A stretch of DNA of 64,000 bases from Neobacillus sp. WH10 (GTDB lineage: Bacteria > Bacillota > Bacilli > Bacillales > Cytobacillaceae). Under the pieces are notes generated by a model. The model was not told the DNA's origin, did not search any database, and saw only the letters and a program-made list of their open reading frames with translations. This document shows positions 53,864 to 63,090 of the stretch, piece after piece; positions within the stretch are counted from its first letter, which is position 1; each line of letters starts with the position of its first letter. The stretch is taken from the NCBI RefSeq assembly GCF_030123405.1, contig NZ_CP126110.1, positions 4,030,001-4,094,000 on the forward strand, given 5' to 3'. The translations under genes were made by a program, and so were the position numbers.

Positions 53864-54118
53864 TTGTTTAACACTCCTAAAATATGCTTCTCCTCAAAAC
53901 CAACAATTCTAAGTAAAATATTTAAAGCTTGTCCTTATTTTCTACTTTTTCCGTAAAAATTTCAAGCTGAATCTATTTGATAAAATTTTTCCTCAAAAAA
54001 ATTCAACCGTATATTTTCATAATTGAAAGAATCAAATTAGTTTCACATTACTTGGAGATACTATAGAATAATGAACAGATAAAAATCAGTGTCAATAATA
54101 AACAAAGGTGAGAAGATT

Positions 54119-54421
54119 ATGGAGATAAACATAAGTAATGCAGCATTAAAATGGTTTCAGGAAGAAGTTGAGTTAAATAAAGGGGATAAAGTGAGGTTTT
54201 ATACGCAAATCTACGGTAGCAGCCCTATTCAAGAAAATTTTTCACTTGCGTTTACGGTTGATAACGACCCTATTGATATGTATATTAATACCGAATTAGA
54301 AGGAATTACATTTTTCATAGAAGAAACAGATTTATGGTTTTTTAATGGACACAATTTACATGTTGATTACAATCAACAAAAGGATGAAATAGAATTTAGT
54401 TATACGGTATCAAGTGATTAG
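54119..54421 (+). CDS. HesB/YneR-like small protein without cysteines
   Basis: 100 residues from ATG 54119, preceded by AAAGGTGAGAAG. The beginning MEINISNAALKWFQEEVEL and the following strand pattern (GDKVRFYTQIYG) resemble the Fe-S biogenesis (HesB/IscA) fold of the YneR/YqkB type. It has no cysteine at all, so it cannot act as a typical Fe-S scaffold. It is isolated between divergent ysmB and a convergent histidine kinase, with its own terminator. Confidence 0.78.
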   Translation: MEINISNAALKWFQEEVELNKGDKVRFYTQIYGSSPIQENFSLAFTVDNDPIDMYINTELEGITFFIEETDLWFFNGHNLHVDYNQQKDEIEFSYTVSSD

Positions 54422-54425
54422 ATAA

Positions 54426-54460
54426 TAAAACCGTCATCCAAATGGATGCCGGTTTCATTT
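54426..54460. terminator. Bidirectional terminator between the HesB-like gene and the kinase
   Basis: AAACCGTCATCCA and TGGATGCCGGTTT form a stem with one mismatch and a 2-base loop region, followed by a T-rich tract. It serves convergent genes. Confidence 0.85.
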
Positions 54461-54489
54461 ATTTTCAAGTACTCCCATTCGGAGGGGCA

Positions 54490-56346
54490 CTAAACCTGCT
54501 TTGGTCTCATCAACGGTAAAATCACTTCAATAATGGTTCCCTTTTGATCACTCCAAAAGTGAATCGTTCCCTCATGATTTTCGACAATTTGTTTGGAAAT
54601 CATGATCCCAAGTCCTGTGCCGTCCTCTTTCGTGGTAAAAAACGGTTCTCCGAGACGTTTTAAAATATCCTGCGGCATTCCTTTGCCCGTATCTTTAAAG
54701 AGCAATTTTATCTTATTAAAACTATGTTTTTTAAGCTCAATTGTGACAACACCGCCTTTTGGCATTGCTTCTATAGCATTTTTTAAAATATTGATAAACA
54801 CTTGTTTTAACTGATTTCGATCACAGTTTATCATGAAGTTTTTAGCGCAATAACTCGTTTCAATGTGAACACCATTCATTATTGCCTGAGTATCAATTAA
54901 CGTTTTTACACTATCAATCAGCCTATTTAAATCGACTGGTTCAAATTTTAACTCATGCGGTTTAGCCAGCACCAACAACTCACTAAGAATTAGTTCAATT
55001 CGATCCATTTCAGATTTGATTATTTCAAAGTATGTTTGATTATTATCTGCTTGTGCCTCCATTAACCGAAGAAACCCTTTAATCGCGGTTAGGGGATTTC
55101 GTACCTCGTGTGCAATCCCTGCAGCCAGCTGCCCTGCCACATTTAATTTTTCTGAGTTAAGTAGGAGTTCTTGTGTCCTTTTCTGTTCCGTAATATCTCT
55201 AATAATGATATGCTTAGCAGGTTTATTTTGAAAAATAGTAGGTATTGCTTTCACTTCCGCGAAAAAAACAGTGCCATCCAAGCAGATTAATTTGTATTCA
55301 TAAAAGTCTGTCGTATCCCCTCTTGTCACAACTTTGATTCGTTTCTTTGCAATCTCATGATAATCCGGATGAAAGAAATCGATAACCTTCTTATTAAGAA
55401 TATCCTCTTTTTTTGTTGCTCCTAATAATTTTGCACCTGTTTCATTTATAAATAGAATTTTATTCCCCCTTGCGATAAACACGGCATCAGGTGAATACTC
55501 AACGATATCTCGATATGTTTCTTCACGTTTTTTTGCTTCTTCTTCCACTTTCGTTTGCTTCGAAATATCTCTAATAACACTTACCACTTCCAATACAAGA
55601 AGTGTTTCAGTGTCAATGATTGGTTTACAAAGTGACTCCATCCAAACATATTCCCCGTCTTTTTTACGAACACGATAGCAATCCCTTCCGTTTCCTAGTG
55701 TGTCGAGAGACTTTTTTCGATTCATATATGCCTTCTTTTTATCATCTGGGTGAATGAATGTTAAACTATTTTGATTGATTACTTCATCTTCTGTATAGCC
55801 AAGAATATGTTCACAGGAAGGCGATACGTAGAGAATCTCCCCCTGCATATTCGTACTGATAATGACATCTAAGACATCGTCTGTTAATATCCGCTGCATT
55901 TCCTCAATTTTTCTTATTTCCTCTTTCTTCCTTTTTAATGCAGTTATATCCCTTCCTACTGCACACACCCCTACAATTTGATCGTTCATACTAATCGGGA
56001 TATTCGTTACATTCAGATCGACAAGCTGGCCGTTTTTGTTCATCATTTTACAATCAAAGTTTTGGAATTGACCTAATACAGCTTTATGAAAATGATGAAA
56101 TACTTTATTTACATTATCAATCGGAAAAAGGAATTGAAGTTTCAACTGTTTAGCTTCTTCTGTTGAAAATCCTGATATTTTTTCGAATGCTGGGTTCACT
56201 TGCACAACATGCCCTTCTATATCTAAAATGAACATACTATCTTGATTACAAGTGAACAATGTTTCACATCTACTAATATTTTCATCTAAATATTTTCCTA
56301 AAAGCATTCTCTTCTCATTTTTTATTGCTTCAACAGGACCTTTCAT
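54490..56346 (-). CDS. Multi-PAS sporulation-type sensor histidine kinase
   Basis: 618 residues with no membrane helix, thus cytosolic. Three PAS modules are visible (about 28-135, 150-265 and 275-390; each with a G(Y/F)-type core and a trailing VxVxRDIT coiled linker). The HisKA domain has the phosphorylated His in AAGIAHEVRNPLTAIKGFLRLM, near residue 415. The HATPase domain has N box QVFINILKNAIEAM, G1 DTGKGMP and G2 GTGLGIMISKQIV. The layout resembles KinA/KinE-type kinases feeding the Spo0F-Spo0A phosphorelay. No response regulator is adjacent, consistent with an orphan sporulation kinase. Confidence 0.92.
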   Translation of the reverse strand: MKGPVEAIKNEKRMLLGKYLDENISRCETLFTCNQDSMFILDIEGHVVQVNPAFEKISGFSTEEAKQLKLQFLFPIDNVNKVFHHFHKAVLGQFQNFDCKMMNKNGQLVDLNVTNIPISMNDQIVGVCAVGRDITALKRKKEEIRKIEEMQRILTDDVLDVIISTNMQGEILYVSPSCEHILGYTEDEVINQNSLTFIHPDDKKKAYMNRKKSLDTLGNGRDCYRVRKKDGEYVWMESLCKPIIDTETLLVLEVVSVIRDISKQTKVEEEAKKREETYRDIVEYSPDAVFIARGNKILFINETGAKLLGATKKEDILNKKVIDFFHPDYHEIAKKRIKVVTRGDTTDFYEYKLICLDGTVFFAEVKAIPTIFQNKPAKHIIIRDITEQKRTQELLLNSEKLNVAGQLAAGIAHEVRNPLTAIKGFLRLMEAQADNNQTYFEIIKSEMDRIELILSELLVLAKPHELKFEPVDLNRLIDSVKTLIDTQAIMNGVHIETSYCAKNFMINCDRNQLKQVFINILKNAIEAMPKGGVVTIELKKHSFNKIKLLFKDTGKGMPQDILKRLGEPFFTTKEDGTGLGIMISKQIVENHEGTIHFWSDQKGTIIEVILPLMRPKQV

Positions 56347-56390
56347 CTCTCTCTATCAGTTCCTTTCTCCCCGAAATTAATGAAACATAT

Positions 56391-56427
56391 AAAAAGCCAA
56401 GATGAGTAAGACTCCCATCTTGGCTTG
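56391..56427 (-). terminator. Terminator upstream of the kinase gene, minus strand
   Basis: AAGCCAAGATG and CATCTTGGCTT form an 11-bp stem followed by TTTTATATG on the minus strand. No long gene ends into it from upstream. It may terminate a short transcript from 56430-56600, or be a remnant of an older operon. Confidence 0.75.
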
Positions 56428-56814
56428 TGTCTAGCTCAATTGTCTAACTCACTTGCCTCTATGTTGTCGGGTTTAAGATCAGTACGATGGCACTTTTATC
56501 AATATTTTAATCCCAATCCACAAAGATACATTCACTCTCATTATGTAGAATGGCTCCGATTGTACCTCTTAATTCACCAATAAAAACCATCCTTTAATTA
56601 AATAAAAGTATTATTTCTATATTAACCTATTTTTATTGTAAATTTTACTGATTAAACTTTCAATAGATTTCTACTATTTTCCATTAACATATGTAATTTT
56701 TGTTCTTTTGACCTGTAAAAATAGCCAGAGAAATGTGTTTATTGATAGATGCAGACCAACAGAACTAATTCATATCTAAAAAATCTTCTCTTTAAATACG
56801 GGAATTTATCAAAA

Positions 56815-58235
56815 AAGTGGCGTAAAACCCCTTTCTTCAGAAATGGGGATATAAGCCATGTTTTTTTTACTTCCAATTACCAATAGAAACAAGTATAATA
56901 AAAGTATAGAACAAATGTTCTGTTAGGTAGTGAAAGAAAGCAGCGAATCTATGGAATGACTGCTTAGATCTCCATTGGTGGCTATATGATGTATATAAGA
57001 TTTGGACAAGTGCATCAGAAAAAAAGAAATGGTACAATGCCACCACCCATCAATTACACTCGCAAACGATTCAAGCCATCATCGAGTTACATGAAGAAAC
57101 ATGCAAAAGAACGAGGGAGCTGCGGGCTAAAGGTGAAAAACAGTGGCGATACCCTTGGAAATACAAAAAATTCTTTTCCGTCAAATATAAAAAAGCAGCT
57201 ATTAAATGCAAGGATAAAAAGCTGCTGTTTAGCAATGGAAAACAACAATCCCCCTTAGTGATCCCTCAACCAAAGCACATTGATTTCCATACAATAAAAA
57301 GTGCCGAAATCGTTTGGCACAAAGATCAATACTGGATGCATATAGCAGTGGAAGTACCAAAACAAAAGCAAGTACAAGGTAATAAGGAAGCCGGCTGTGA
57401 TGTAGGGCTCAAACATGCGACTGTTTTAAGTGACGGAAAAAATCACTTCATTGTCACAGGAAGAGAACTTCGCTCGTTACAGCGCTACAGAAACAAAAGG
57501 TTAAAAGAGCTTCAGAAGCTCATTGGCCGGAAAAAGCCAGGTTCGAACAAAAGGCAAAAACTCATTTTGCGTAAAAGCCGTTTTTTAGAAAAACTGGAAC
57601 GGAGAATCGAGTACCTATTGCATACGATTTCGAAAATGGTCACCGATTGGTGTGTGGAAAACCACATTAAAGCACTCTATATCGGAACACCGGATGGCGT
57701 TCAAAAGAATACGAAGAAGAAAAAGAAAACAAGAAAAGAAATTCGTCAACAATTGTCCAATTGGAGTTTTGGGCAATTAATTGAAAAAATAACATACAAA
57801 TTGAACCTTCGAGGCGTCAAAGTCCAACTTGTGGAAGAGTCCTATACTTCCGGTACGTGCCCTTCATGCGGAGAATTCAGTAAACAATGGAATCGAAACT
57901 TCCACTGTCCGTGTGGTGCGAAAGGACATCGGGATCTAGTGGGTGCCGTGAATATTTTGGACAAGTCTATCCATAAACAATTCAAGAAAAATCGAGAACT
58001 ACCTAAAATAGAAGATACAAAGTATCGCCGAGTCCTTTTAACCCCCATTGTCCCGCACAATGTGGCTAAAAGGGCAGTGGCGTAGTGCCTATGATTGGGC
58101 TGCGGTATGTATTTTTCACTACATGTCGTAATGAACTGGAGAAGCAGTAAGACCTGGAAGCCCCCGGCTGATAGGCGGCTTTGATGAAGGTTTAAAAAAG
58201 AATCCCCTGGATTTATCCATGGGGAGAAGTCAATT
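56815..58235 (+). mobile_element. TnpB-only IS200/IS605-type element
   Basis: The left boundary is marked by an imperfect hairpin (ACCCCTTTCTTCAGAAATGGGG at about 56827-56848). The right boundary has GAATCCCCTGGATTTATCCATGGGGAG followed by AAGTCAA (about 58200-58231). Such subterminal hairpins are typical of IS200/IS605 ends. Between them lies only a tnpB-like gene, with no tnpA. A non-coding stretch of about 110 bases after the gene could hold the guide RNA (omega RNA) scaffold. Exact ends cannot be fixed without comparison. Confidence 0.8.
56934..58085 (+). pseudogene. tnpB: TnpB-family RNA-guided nuclease/transposase, N-terminus lost
   Basis: The frame runs unbroken from a TGA at 56931 to 58085 (383 codons) but has no ATG, GTG or TTG until 57258. 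The region before that encodes clear TnpB sequence (NLWNDCLDLHWWLYDVYKIW), so the start has been lost, probably by frameshift or truncation. RuvC-I is CDVGLKHATVL; RuvC-III is GHRDLVGAVNIL; the zinc ribbon CPSC...CPC is intact. The usual RuvC-II Glu position reads IGTPDG, and a Glu in LIEKITYK may substitute. A shortened protein could still start at 57258. Confidence 0.8.
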
Positions 58236-58293
58236 TATCACTTAGATTTCATGGAAAAAATAATTCCATAAAATCCGAGTCATTGATCTATAA

Positions 58294-58328
58294 AAGATGA
58301 ACCGGCCTCCAAAAGTGGATGCCGGTCA
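58294..58328 (-). terminator. Terminator after gerE
   Basis: ACCGGCATCCA and TGGAGGCCGGT pair with one mismatch around a short T-rich loop, followed by TCATCTTTT on the minus strand. Confidence 0.85.
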
Positions 58329-58331
58329 TCA

Positions 58332-58556
58332 TTAAAGTTCTAGCTCTCCCATTCGAAGGAGCTCTACAACTGCTTGTGAACGCCCCTTTACACCAAGCTT
58401 TTGCATAGCATTTGAAATGTGATTCCTAACGGTTTTTTCGCTTATAAATAATTCACCAGCGATTTCTTTCGTTGTTTTGTCTTGTACTAGTAGTTCGAAT
58501 ACTTCTCTCTCACGTTTGGTGAGTAGTGGCTTGTGATTATAATCATTCTCCTTCAA
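58332..58556 (-). CDS. gerE: GerE, late mother-cell transcription regulator
   Basis: 74 residues, nearly identical to B. subtilis GerE. It consists of a single LuxR-type helix-turn-helix (LLTKREREVFELLVQDKTTKEIAGELFISEKTVRNHISNAMQKLGVKG). It starts at TTG 58556 with AAGGAGGG upstream. GerE acts with sigma-K to activate or repress coat genes at the end of sporulation. A sigma-K-like promoter lies about 70 bases upstream. Confidence 0.98.
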   Translation of the reverse strand: MKENDYNHKPLLTKREREVFELLVQDKTTKEIAGELFISEKTVRNHISNAMQKLGVKGRSQAVVELLRMGELEL

Positions 58557-58620
58557 GTATTGTAACCCTCCTTGCCTTCGCCAGTAATGAATCGTGGGGT
58601 GGGTATAAATTTAGTCACCA

Positions 58621-58649
58621 TATCTTATGTGAACAATACAAATGTAGTG
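58621..58649 (-). promoter_or_regulatory. Probable sigma-K promoter of gerE
   Basis: On the minus strand CATAAGATA (58629-58621) fits the sigma-K -10 consensus CATANNNTA. CAC at 58649-58647 fits the -35 AC element with a 17-base spacer. This agrees with known sigma-K control of gerE. Confidence 0.65.
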
Positions 58650-58699
58650 ACTATATTTGCTTAAAGGAAAATGAATTAATTAAAAAAATATTCCTTCTT

Positions 58700-58745
58700 T
58701 AAAAAAATAAAAGCCCCTAGGAATTAGGAACTTTTGGGCTTTGCA
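58700..58745 (-). terminator. Terminator overlapping the end of the sortase gene
   Basis: AAAGCCC and GGGCTTT arms flank a loop, followed by a T run (TTATTTTTTT) on the minus strand. The 5' arm lies inside the last codons of the sortase gene. Confidence 0.7.
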
Positions 58746-59311
58746 TAAATAATGTATCGTTTTGGCGCATTTCCTACATAGCGGAATGGATAGCACGTAG
58801 TGACAATTAATTCTTCCTGTTGATTTTGTAATGTGATGATACTGGTATCGTCAGATTTCACAACTTTTGTATGTGTAATTTCATATTTGAAGTTCCCATT
58901 TGGCATTTGGATTTTAAGTGAATCACCGATTTTCAATTCCCCTAATTTGCGGAAAACTGTATCACGGTGGCCAGACAAAACAATTTGCCCCTGCTCACCA
59001 GGAAAATAGGAACTTTTATAATGCCCTACACCTTTTTCAAGGTCATCTGGATCAGTTCCTTCAACGATGGCCAATTCTGAATTGATCTTAGGAATTGTTA
59101 AAAGTCCTACGGTATCTCCCATACCTGGCGGCGGACTATTTTCAATTTTCTTTTTTTGAGTATCTGTATGCTGTTTAGAAATAATTTCTTTTGCTTGTTT
59201 AAGAGATGCTTCCGTTTGATATTTCATATCAACATATTGCCAGAGTCCAATAGTTAAAAGAATTATGCCGATTAAAATAATAAATAGAGGAAGCTTAGAT
59301 TTCACTTTCAA
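58724..59311 (-). CDS. Class D sortase
   Basis: 195 residues. An N-terminal membrane anchor (LFIILIGIILLTIGLWQYV) is followed by the sortase barrel: TVGLLTIPKINSELAIVEG, catalytic His in VLSGHRDTVFRKLG, Cys in LIVTTCYPFRYVG and the Arg in RYIIYA. The TTCYPF motif and size point to class D. Such enzymes attach LPxTA-like proteins to the wall, in some species in sporulating cells. No substrate gene is adjacent. In B. subtilis this place holds ysmA. Confidence 0.92.
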   Translation of the reverse strand: MKVKSKLPLFIILIGIILLTIGLWQYVDMKYQTEASLKQAKEIISKQHTDTQKKKIENSPPPGMGDTVGLLTIPKINSELAIVEGTDPDDLEKGVGHYKSSYFPGEQGQIVLSGHRDTVFRKLGELKIGDSLKIQMPNGNFKYEITHTKVVKSDDTSIITLQNQQEELIVTTCYPFRYVGNAPKRYIIYAKPKSS

Positions 59312-59396
59312 ATACCTGCCTTTACATAAGGACCTTATTTATAAGTATAACAAAACGCTGCCAATAGGACTATTGAAATCACAAAGCCTTAAAGCG

Positions 59397-59436
59397 AAAA
59401 AAACCTTCTTTTCTGCAGTAGAAAAGAAGGTTTTAA
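59397..59436 (-). terminator. Terminator after sdhB
   Basis: AAAACCTTCTTTTC and GAAAAGAAGGTTTT form a perfect 14-bp stem, followed by TTTCGC on the minus strand. Confidence 0.92.
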
Positions 59437-59452
59437 AATGAGCATAAGCACC

Positions 59453-59470
59453 AAGGCGCTTGCGCTTTTC
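59453..59470. repeat. Fragment of the bcr-like repeat terminus
   Basis: CAAGGCGCTTGCGCTTTTC read in reverse is GAAAAGCGCAAGCGCCTTG. It matches the start of the element at 46008 (GAAAAGCGGAAGCGCCTTG) except at one base. It lies immediately after the sdhB stop, before the terminator. Confidence 0.6.
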
Positions 59471-59472
59471 TT

Positions 59473-60234
59473 TTAGTCGTGGTCACTTCCAAAAAAGTTT
59501 CTGAATGCCTGCATGGTAGCATCACGGTTAATGGCAGCAATGGAAGTTGTAATTGGAATCCCTTTCGGACATGCTTGCACGCAGTTTTGGGAGTTACCGC
59601 AGCCTTGCATTCCTCCATCCTCCATAAAAGCATTTAAGCGTTCTGCTTTATTCATTTCCCCAGTTGGATGAGCATTAAATAAGCGAACTTGGTTAAATAC
59701 AGCAGGCCCCATAAAGTTGGTTTTGCTGTTTACATTTGGACATGCTTCCAAACAAACACCGCATGTCATACATTTGGAAAGTTCATATGCCCATTGACGT
59801 TTTTTCTCAGGCATACGTGGGCCTGGTCCTAAATCATAGGTTCCATCAATTGGAATCCACGCTTTAACTTTTTTCAAGGAATCAAACATTCTGCTTCGGT
59901 CAACCTGAAGGTCACGGACAACCGGGAATGTTCGCATTGGTTCTAAACGAATTGGCTGTGTTAATTGATCAACTAATGACGAACAAGATTGACGCGGTTT
60001 TCCATTAATCACCATTGAACAGGCACCACAAACCTCTTCCAGACAGTTCATATCCCAAGTGATTGGGGTAGTAGCTTGTCCCTTTGCATTGACAGGGTTT
60101 TTACGAATTTCCATTAATGCCGAAATAACGTTCATATTTGGACGATAAGGAACTTCAAATTCTTCCTCGTAAGCAGGAGAATTCTCGTTATCCTGACGAA
60201 CAATTGTAAACTTCACCGTTTTATTTTCTGCCAT
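59473..60234 (-). CDS. sdhB: Succinate dehydrogenase iron-sulfur subunit
   Basis: 253 residues. Three Fe-S clusters are coordinated: [2Fe-2S] by CLEEVCGACS plus a Cys in GKPRQSC; [4Fe-4S] from CMTCGVCLEACP; [3Fe-4S] from CGNSQNCVQACPKG. It carries electrons from SdhA FAD to SdhC haem and menaquinone. It follows sdhA by 21 bases. Confidence 0.98.
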   Translation of the reverse strand: MAENKTVKFTIVRQDNENSPAYEEEFEVPYRPNMNVISALMEIRKNPVNAKGQATTPITWDMNCLEEVCGACSMVINGKPRQSCSSLVDQLTQPIRLEPMRTFPVVRDLQVDRSRMFDSLKKVKAWIPIDGTYDLGPGPRMPEKKRQWAYELSKCMTCGVCLEACPNVNSKTNFMGPAVFNQVRLFNAHPTGEMNKAERLNAFMEDGGMQGCGNSQNCVQACPKGIPITTSIAAINRDATMQAFRNFFGSDHD

Positions 60235-60255
60235 TCCTTCCTACTCCCCTTTCGT

Positions 60256-62016
60256 TTAATGTTTTTTTGTATAATCGCGCTCACGCGGTTTTAGTAAGGA
60301 GGTATCAACTTCAGCATAATGGAATTCAGGAGCCGTTTTCGAATCAACAAATTTAGCTATAGTTGTTTTTAAGAATTCCTCATCATTCCGTTTAGGGAAA
60401 TCAGGCTTATAGTGAGCACCACGGCTCTCATTCCGGTTATATGCGCCAATCGTAATAACCCGGGCCAATTGAAGCATATTCTGTAATTGTCGTGTGAACG
60501 CTGCACCTTGGTTGCTCCATTTCGATGTATCTTGGATGTTAATGTTTTGGTAACGTTCTAAAAGTTCCTGAATCTTTTCATCTGTTTTTAAAAGCTGATC
60601 GTTGTATCGAACAACTGTTACGTTCTCTGTCATCCATTCCCCAAGCTCTTTGTGAAGCACATAAGCATTTTCAGTACCATTTAAAGACATAATAGAATTC
60701 CATTTCTCTTCCTGTTCTTTCACATGACGGTCGAAGACAGTAGAAGAAACGGCTTCAGAACTCTTTTCAAGTCCATTAATATACTTCACTGCATTTGGTC
60801 CTGCGACCATTCCGCCGTAAACAGCTGATAGCAATGAGTTCGCACCTAGACGATTGGCACCGTGCTGTGAATAATCACATTCACCAGCAGCGAATAAACC
60901 TGGGATGGTCGTCATTTGGTCATAATCAACCCATAGTCCGCCCATCGAATAGTGAACAGCAGGGAATATTTTCATCGGAACTTTGCGTGGGTTATCACCC
61001 ATGAATTTTTCATAAATCTCGATAATTCCGCCTAGTTTTACATCCAATTCATGCGGATCCTTATGGGATAAATCAAGGAATACCATGTTTTCGCCATTAA
61101 TACCAAGTCTTTGTCGAACGCAAACATCAAAGATTTCACGTGTAGCAATATCCCGAGGTACAAGGTTTCCATAGGCAGGATATTTTTCTTCCAGGAAGTA
61201 CCATGGTTTTCCATCTTTATACGTCCAAATACGTCCGCCTTCACCACGTGCTGATTCACTCATTAAACGAAGTTTATCATCTCCAGGGATCGCGGTTGGA
61301 TGGATTTGGATCATTTCACCGTTCGCGTAAGTAGCACCTTGCTGGTAAACAATCGATGCAGCTGATCCTGTATTAATAACAGAGTTGGTTGACTTACCAA
61401 AAATAATTCCAGGGCCACCTGTTGCCATGATGACAGCGTCAGCAGAGAATGACTTAATTTCCATTGTTTTAAGGTTTTGAACTACAACTCCGCGGCATAC
61501 ACCATCATCATCAATAACAGCACCTAAGAATTCCCAGCCCTCATACTTTGTAACCAAACCGTCTACTTCATGACGACGAACTTGCTCATCCAATGCATAA
61601 AGCAATTGCTGACCAGTCGTTGCACCGGCAAATGCGGTCCGATGATGCTGTGTTCCACCAAAGCGACGGAAGTCAAGTAAACCTTCAGGAGTACGGTTAA
61701 ACATAACCCCCATCCGGTCAAATAAATTAATAATGAACGGTGCAGCTTCACACATCGCCTTAACAGGAGGCTGATTTGCTAAGAAGTCTCCACCATAAAT
61801 TGTATCGTCAAAGTGAATCCATGGGGAATCCCCTTCACCTTTTGTATTTACTGCTCCATTAATCCCACCTTGGGCACAAACAGAGTGAGAACGTTTAACC
61901 GGAACAAGAGAAAAAAGCTCTACCGGTGTTCCTGATTCTGCAACTTTGATGGTAGCCATTAAGCCGGCCAAGCCGCCGCCGACTACGATCACTTTACCTT
62001 TACCCATTCGTGACAC
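60256..62016 (-). CDS. sdhA: Succinate dehydrogenase flavoprotein subunit
   Basis: 586 residues. The FAD-binding Rossmann motif VIVVGGGLAGLMATIKVAESG is N-terminal. The covalent FAD histidine lies in RSHSVCAQGGINGAVN. The active-site region has QIHPTAIPGDDKLRLMSESARGEGG, and the C-terminal HYSMGGLWVDYDQ and RDYTKKH are typical of Bacillus SdhA. It oxidises succinate to fumarate. It is in the order sdhC-sdhA-sdhB. Confidence 0.98.
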   Translation of the reverse strand: MSRMGKGKVIVVGGGLAGLMATIKVAESGTPVELFSLVPVKRSHSVCAQGGINGAVNTKGEGDSPWIHFDDTIYGGDFLANQPPVKAMCEAAPFIINLFDRMGVMFNRTPEGLLDFRRFGGTQHHRTAFAGATTGQQLLYALDEQVRRHEVDGLVTKYEGWEFLGAVIDDDGVCRGVVVQNLKTMEIKSFSADAVIMATGGPGIIFGKSTNSVINTGSAASIVYQQGATYANGEMIQIHPTAIPGDDKLRLMSESARGEGGRIWTYKDGKPWYFLEEKYPAYGNLVPRDIATREIFDVCVRQRLGINGENMVFLDLSHKDPHELDVKLGGIIEIYEKFMGDNPRKVPMKIFPAVHYSMGGLWVDYDQMTTIPGLFAAGECDYSQHGANRLGANSLLSAVYGGMVAGPNAVKYINGLEKSSEAVSSTVFDRHVKEQEEKWNSIMSLNGTENAYVLHKELGEWMTENVTVVRYNDQLLKTDEKIQELLERYQNINIQDTSKWSNQGAAFTRQLQNMLQLARVITIGAYNRNESRGAHYKPDFPKRNDEEFLKTTIAKFVDSKTAPEFHYAEVDTSLLKPRERDYTKKH

Positions 62017-62059
62017 ACTCCCTCAATCCAAATACATTATTTTTCCGAACGATCATTTA

Positions 62060-62671
62060 TTATGAAACAAATCCGATTAGTGTTTGAATGCCAATAATAG
62101 CTAGAACAACAAAAACACCAATTGTCACGTATGTAGATATTACTTGTGAACGAGGTGACACAGTGATCCCCCAGCTAACTAGGAAAGACCATAAACCATT
62201 GGCAAAGTGGAAAATTGTTGAAAGAATACCAACTAAATAGAAAACAAACATAAATGGTGATGATAGAATATCATGCATCATTTCATATGAAACCTCGGCA
62301 CCAAACGCTGCAGCCACGCGTGTTTGCCATACGTGCCACGCAATAAATATCAATGTAATGACTCCTGTAATACGCTGAAGTATATACATCCAGTTCCTGT
62401 ATGTACCAAACCTGTTGACATTGCTATTAGCGGTAAAAGCAATATAAAGTCCATAAATTGCATGAAATAATATTGGTAAATAAATAACTACAGTTTCCAG
62501 AACAATCCTGAAAGGCAGATTTCCCATAAAAGCTGCAGCCTTATTGAAGGATTCCGGTCCTCCTGTGATAAAATGGTTGACTACAAGGTGCTGCAATAGA
62601 AATACACCGATTGGAATGACTCCCAGCAGCGAATGCAATCTACGATTAACAAACTCTCGATTACCCGCCAT
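62060..62671 (-). CDS. sdhC: Succinate dehydrogenase cytochrome b558 subunit
   Basis: 203 residues with five membrane helices. Histidines for two b-type haems are visible (HSLLGVIPIGVFLLQHLVVNHF near residues 13-34, LFHAIYGLYIAF, IAWHVWQTRV and FHFANGLWSF). The family is the Gram-positive single-subunit anchor (type B). It transfers electrons to menaquinone. It is first in the sdhCAB operon, with about 420 bases of regulatory space before divergent yslB. Confidence 0.97.
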   Translation of the reverse strand: MAGNREFVNRRLHSLLGVIPIGVFLLQHLVVNHFITGGPESFNKAAAFMGNLPFRIVLETVVIYLPILFHAIYGLYIAFTANSNVNRFGTYRNWMYILQRITGVITLIFIAWHVWQTRVAAAFGAEVSYEMMHDILSSPFMFVFYLVGILSTIFHFANGLWSFLVSWGITVSPRSQVISTYVTIGVFVVLAIIGIQTLIGFVS

Positions 62672-63090
62672 TATTTTACCCCCCTTTAATTTTTAAAAAA
62701 TGATGATAGGTTTCTATCCTTTTTTTCCCCTTAAAAGAATTTCTGAACCTAGCATCACTGTGACAATTATGTGACATGTCCATTTTACTCTCAACAGCAT
62801 AGAGCGTCAAGAAAACGGATACACAATCTTTAGTAAAAAATAAAATTTTTAAAATATATTGATATTGTAATAGAATGGCTTAAAACGGTTAAATGAGATA
62901 TTGATAAATAACCAATTTTTTCATCTAAATTACCAACATCTAACTGTTAAAATTTTCACCTTATAGGAAATGATAATTATGATGGTAAATAAGTTTAGGT
63001 ATTGCAAAATAACTTTATATTTTCCATGAAATCTATACTGAAATTAAACACAAATTGTATATAATAGAATGATAGAAAGAGGGGAAACAT

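Noticed and set aside
56986..57258. 90-codon plus-strand ORF before tnpB
   Set aside because: It is out of frame with the true TnpB sequence (NLWNDCLDLHW...) that runs through the same DNA; it is a shadow frame.
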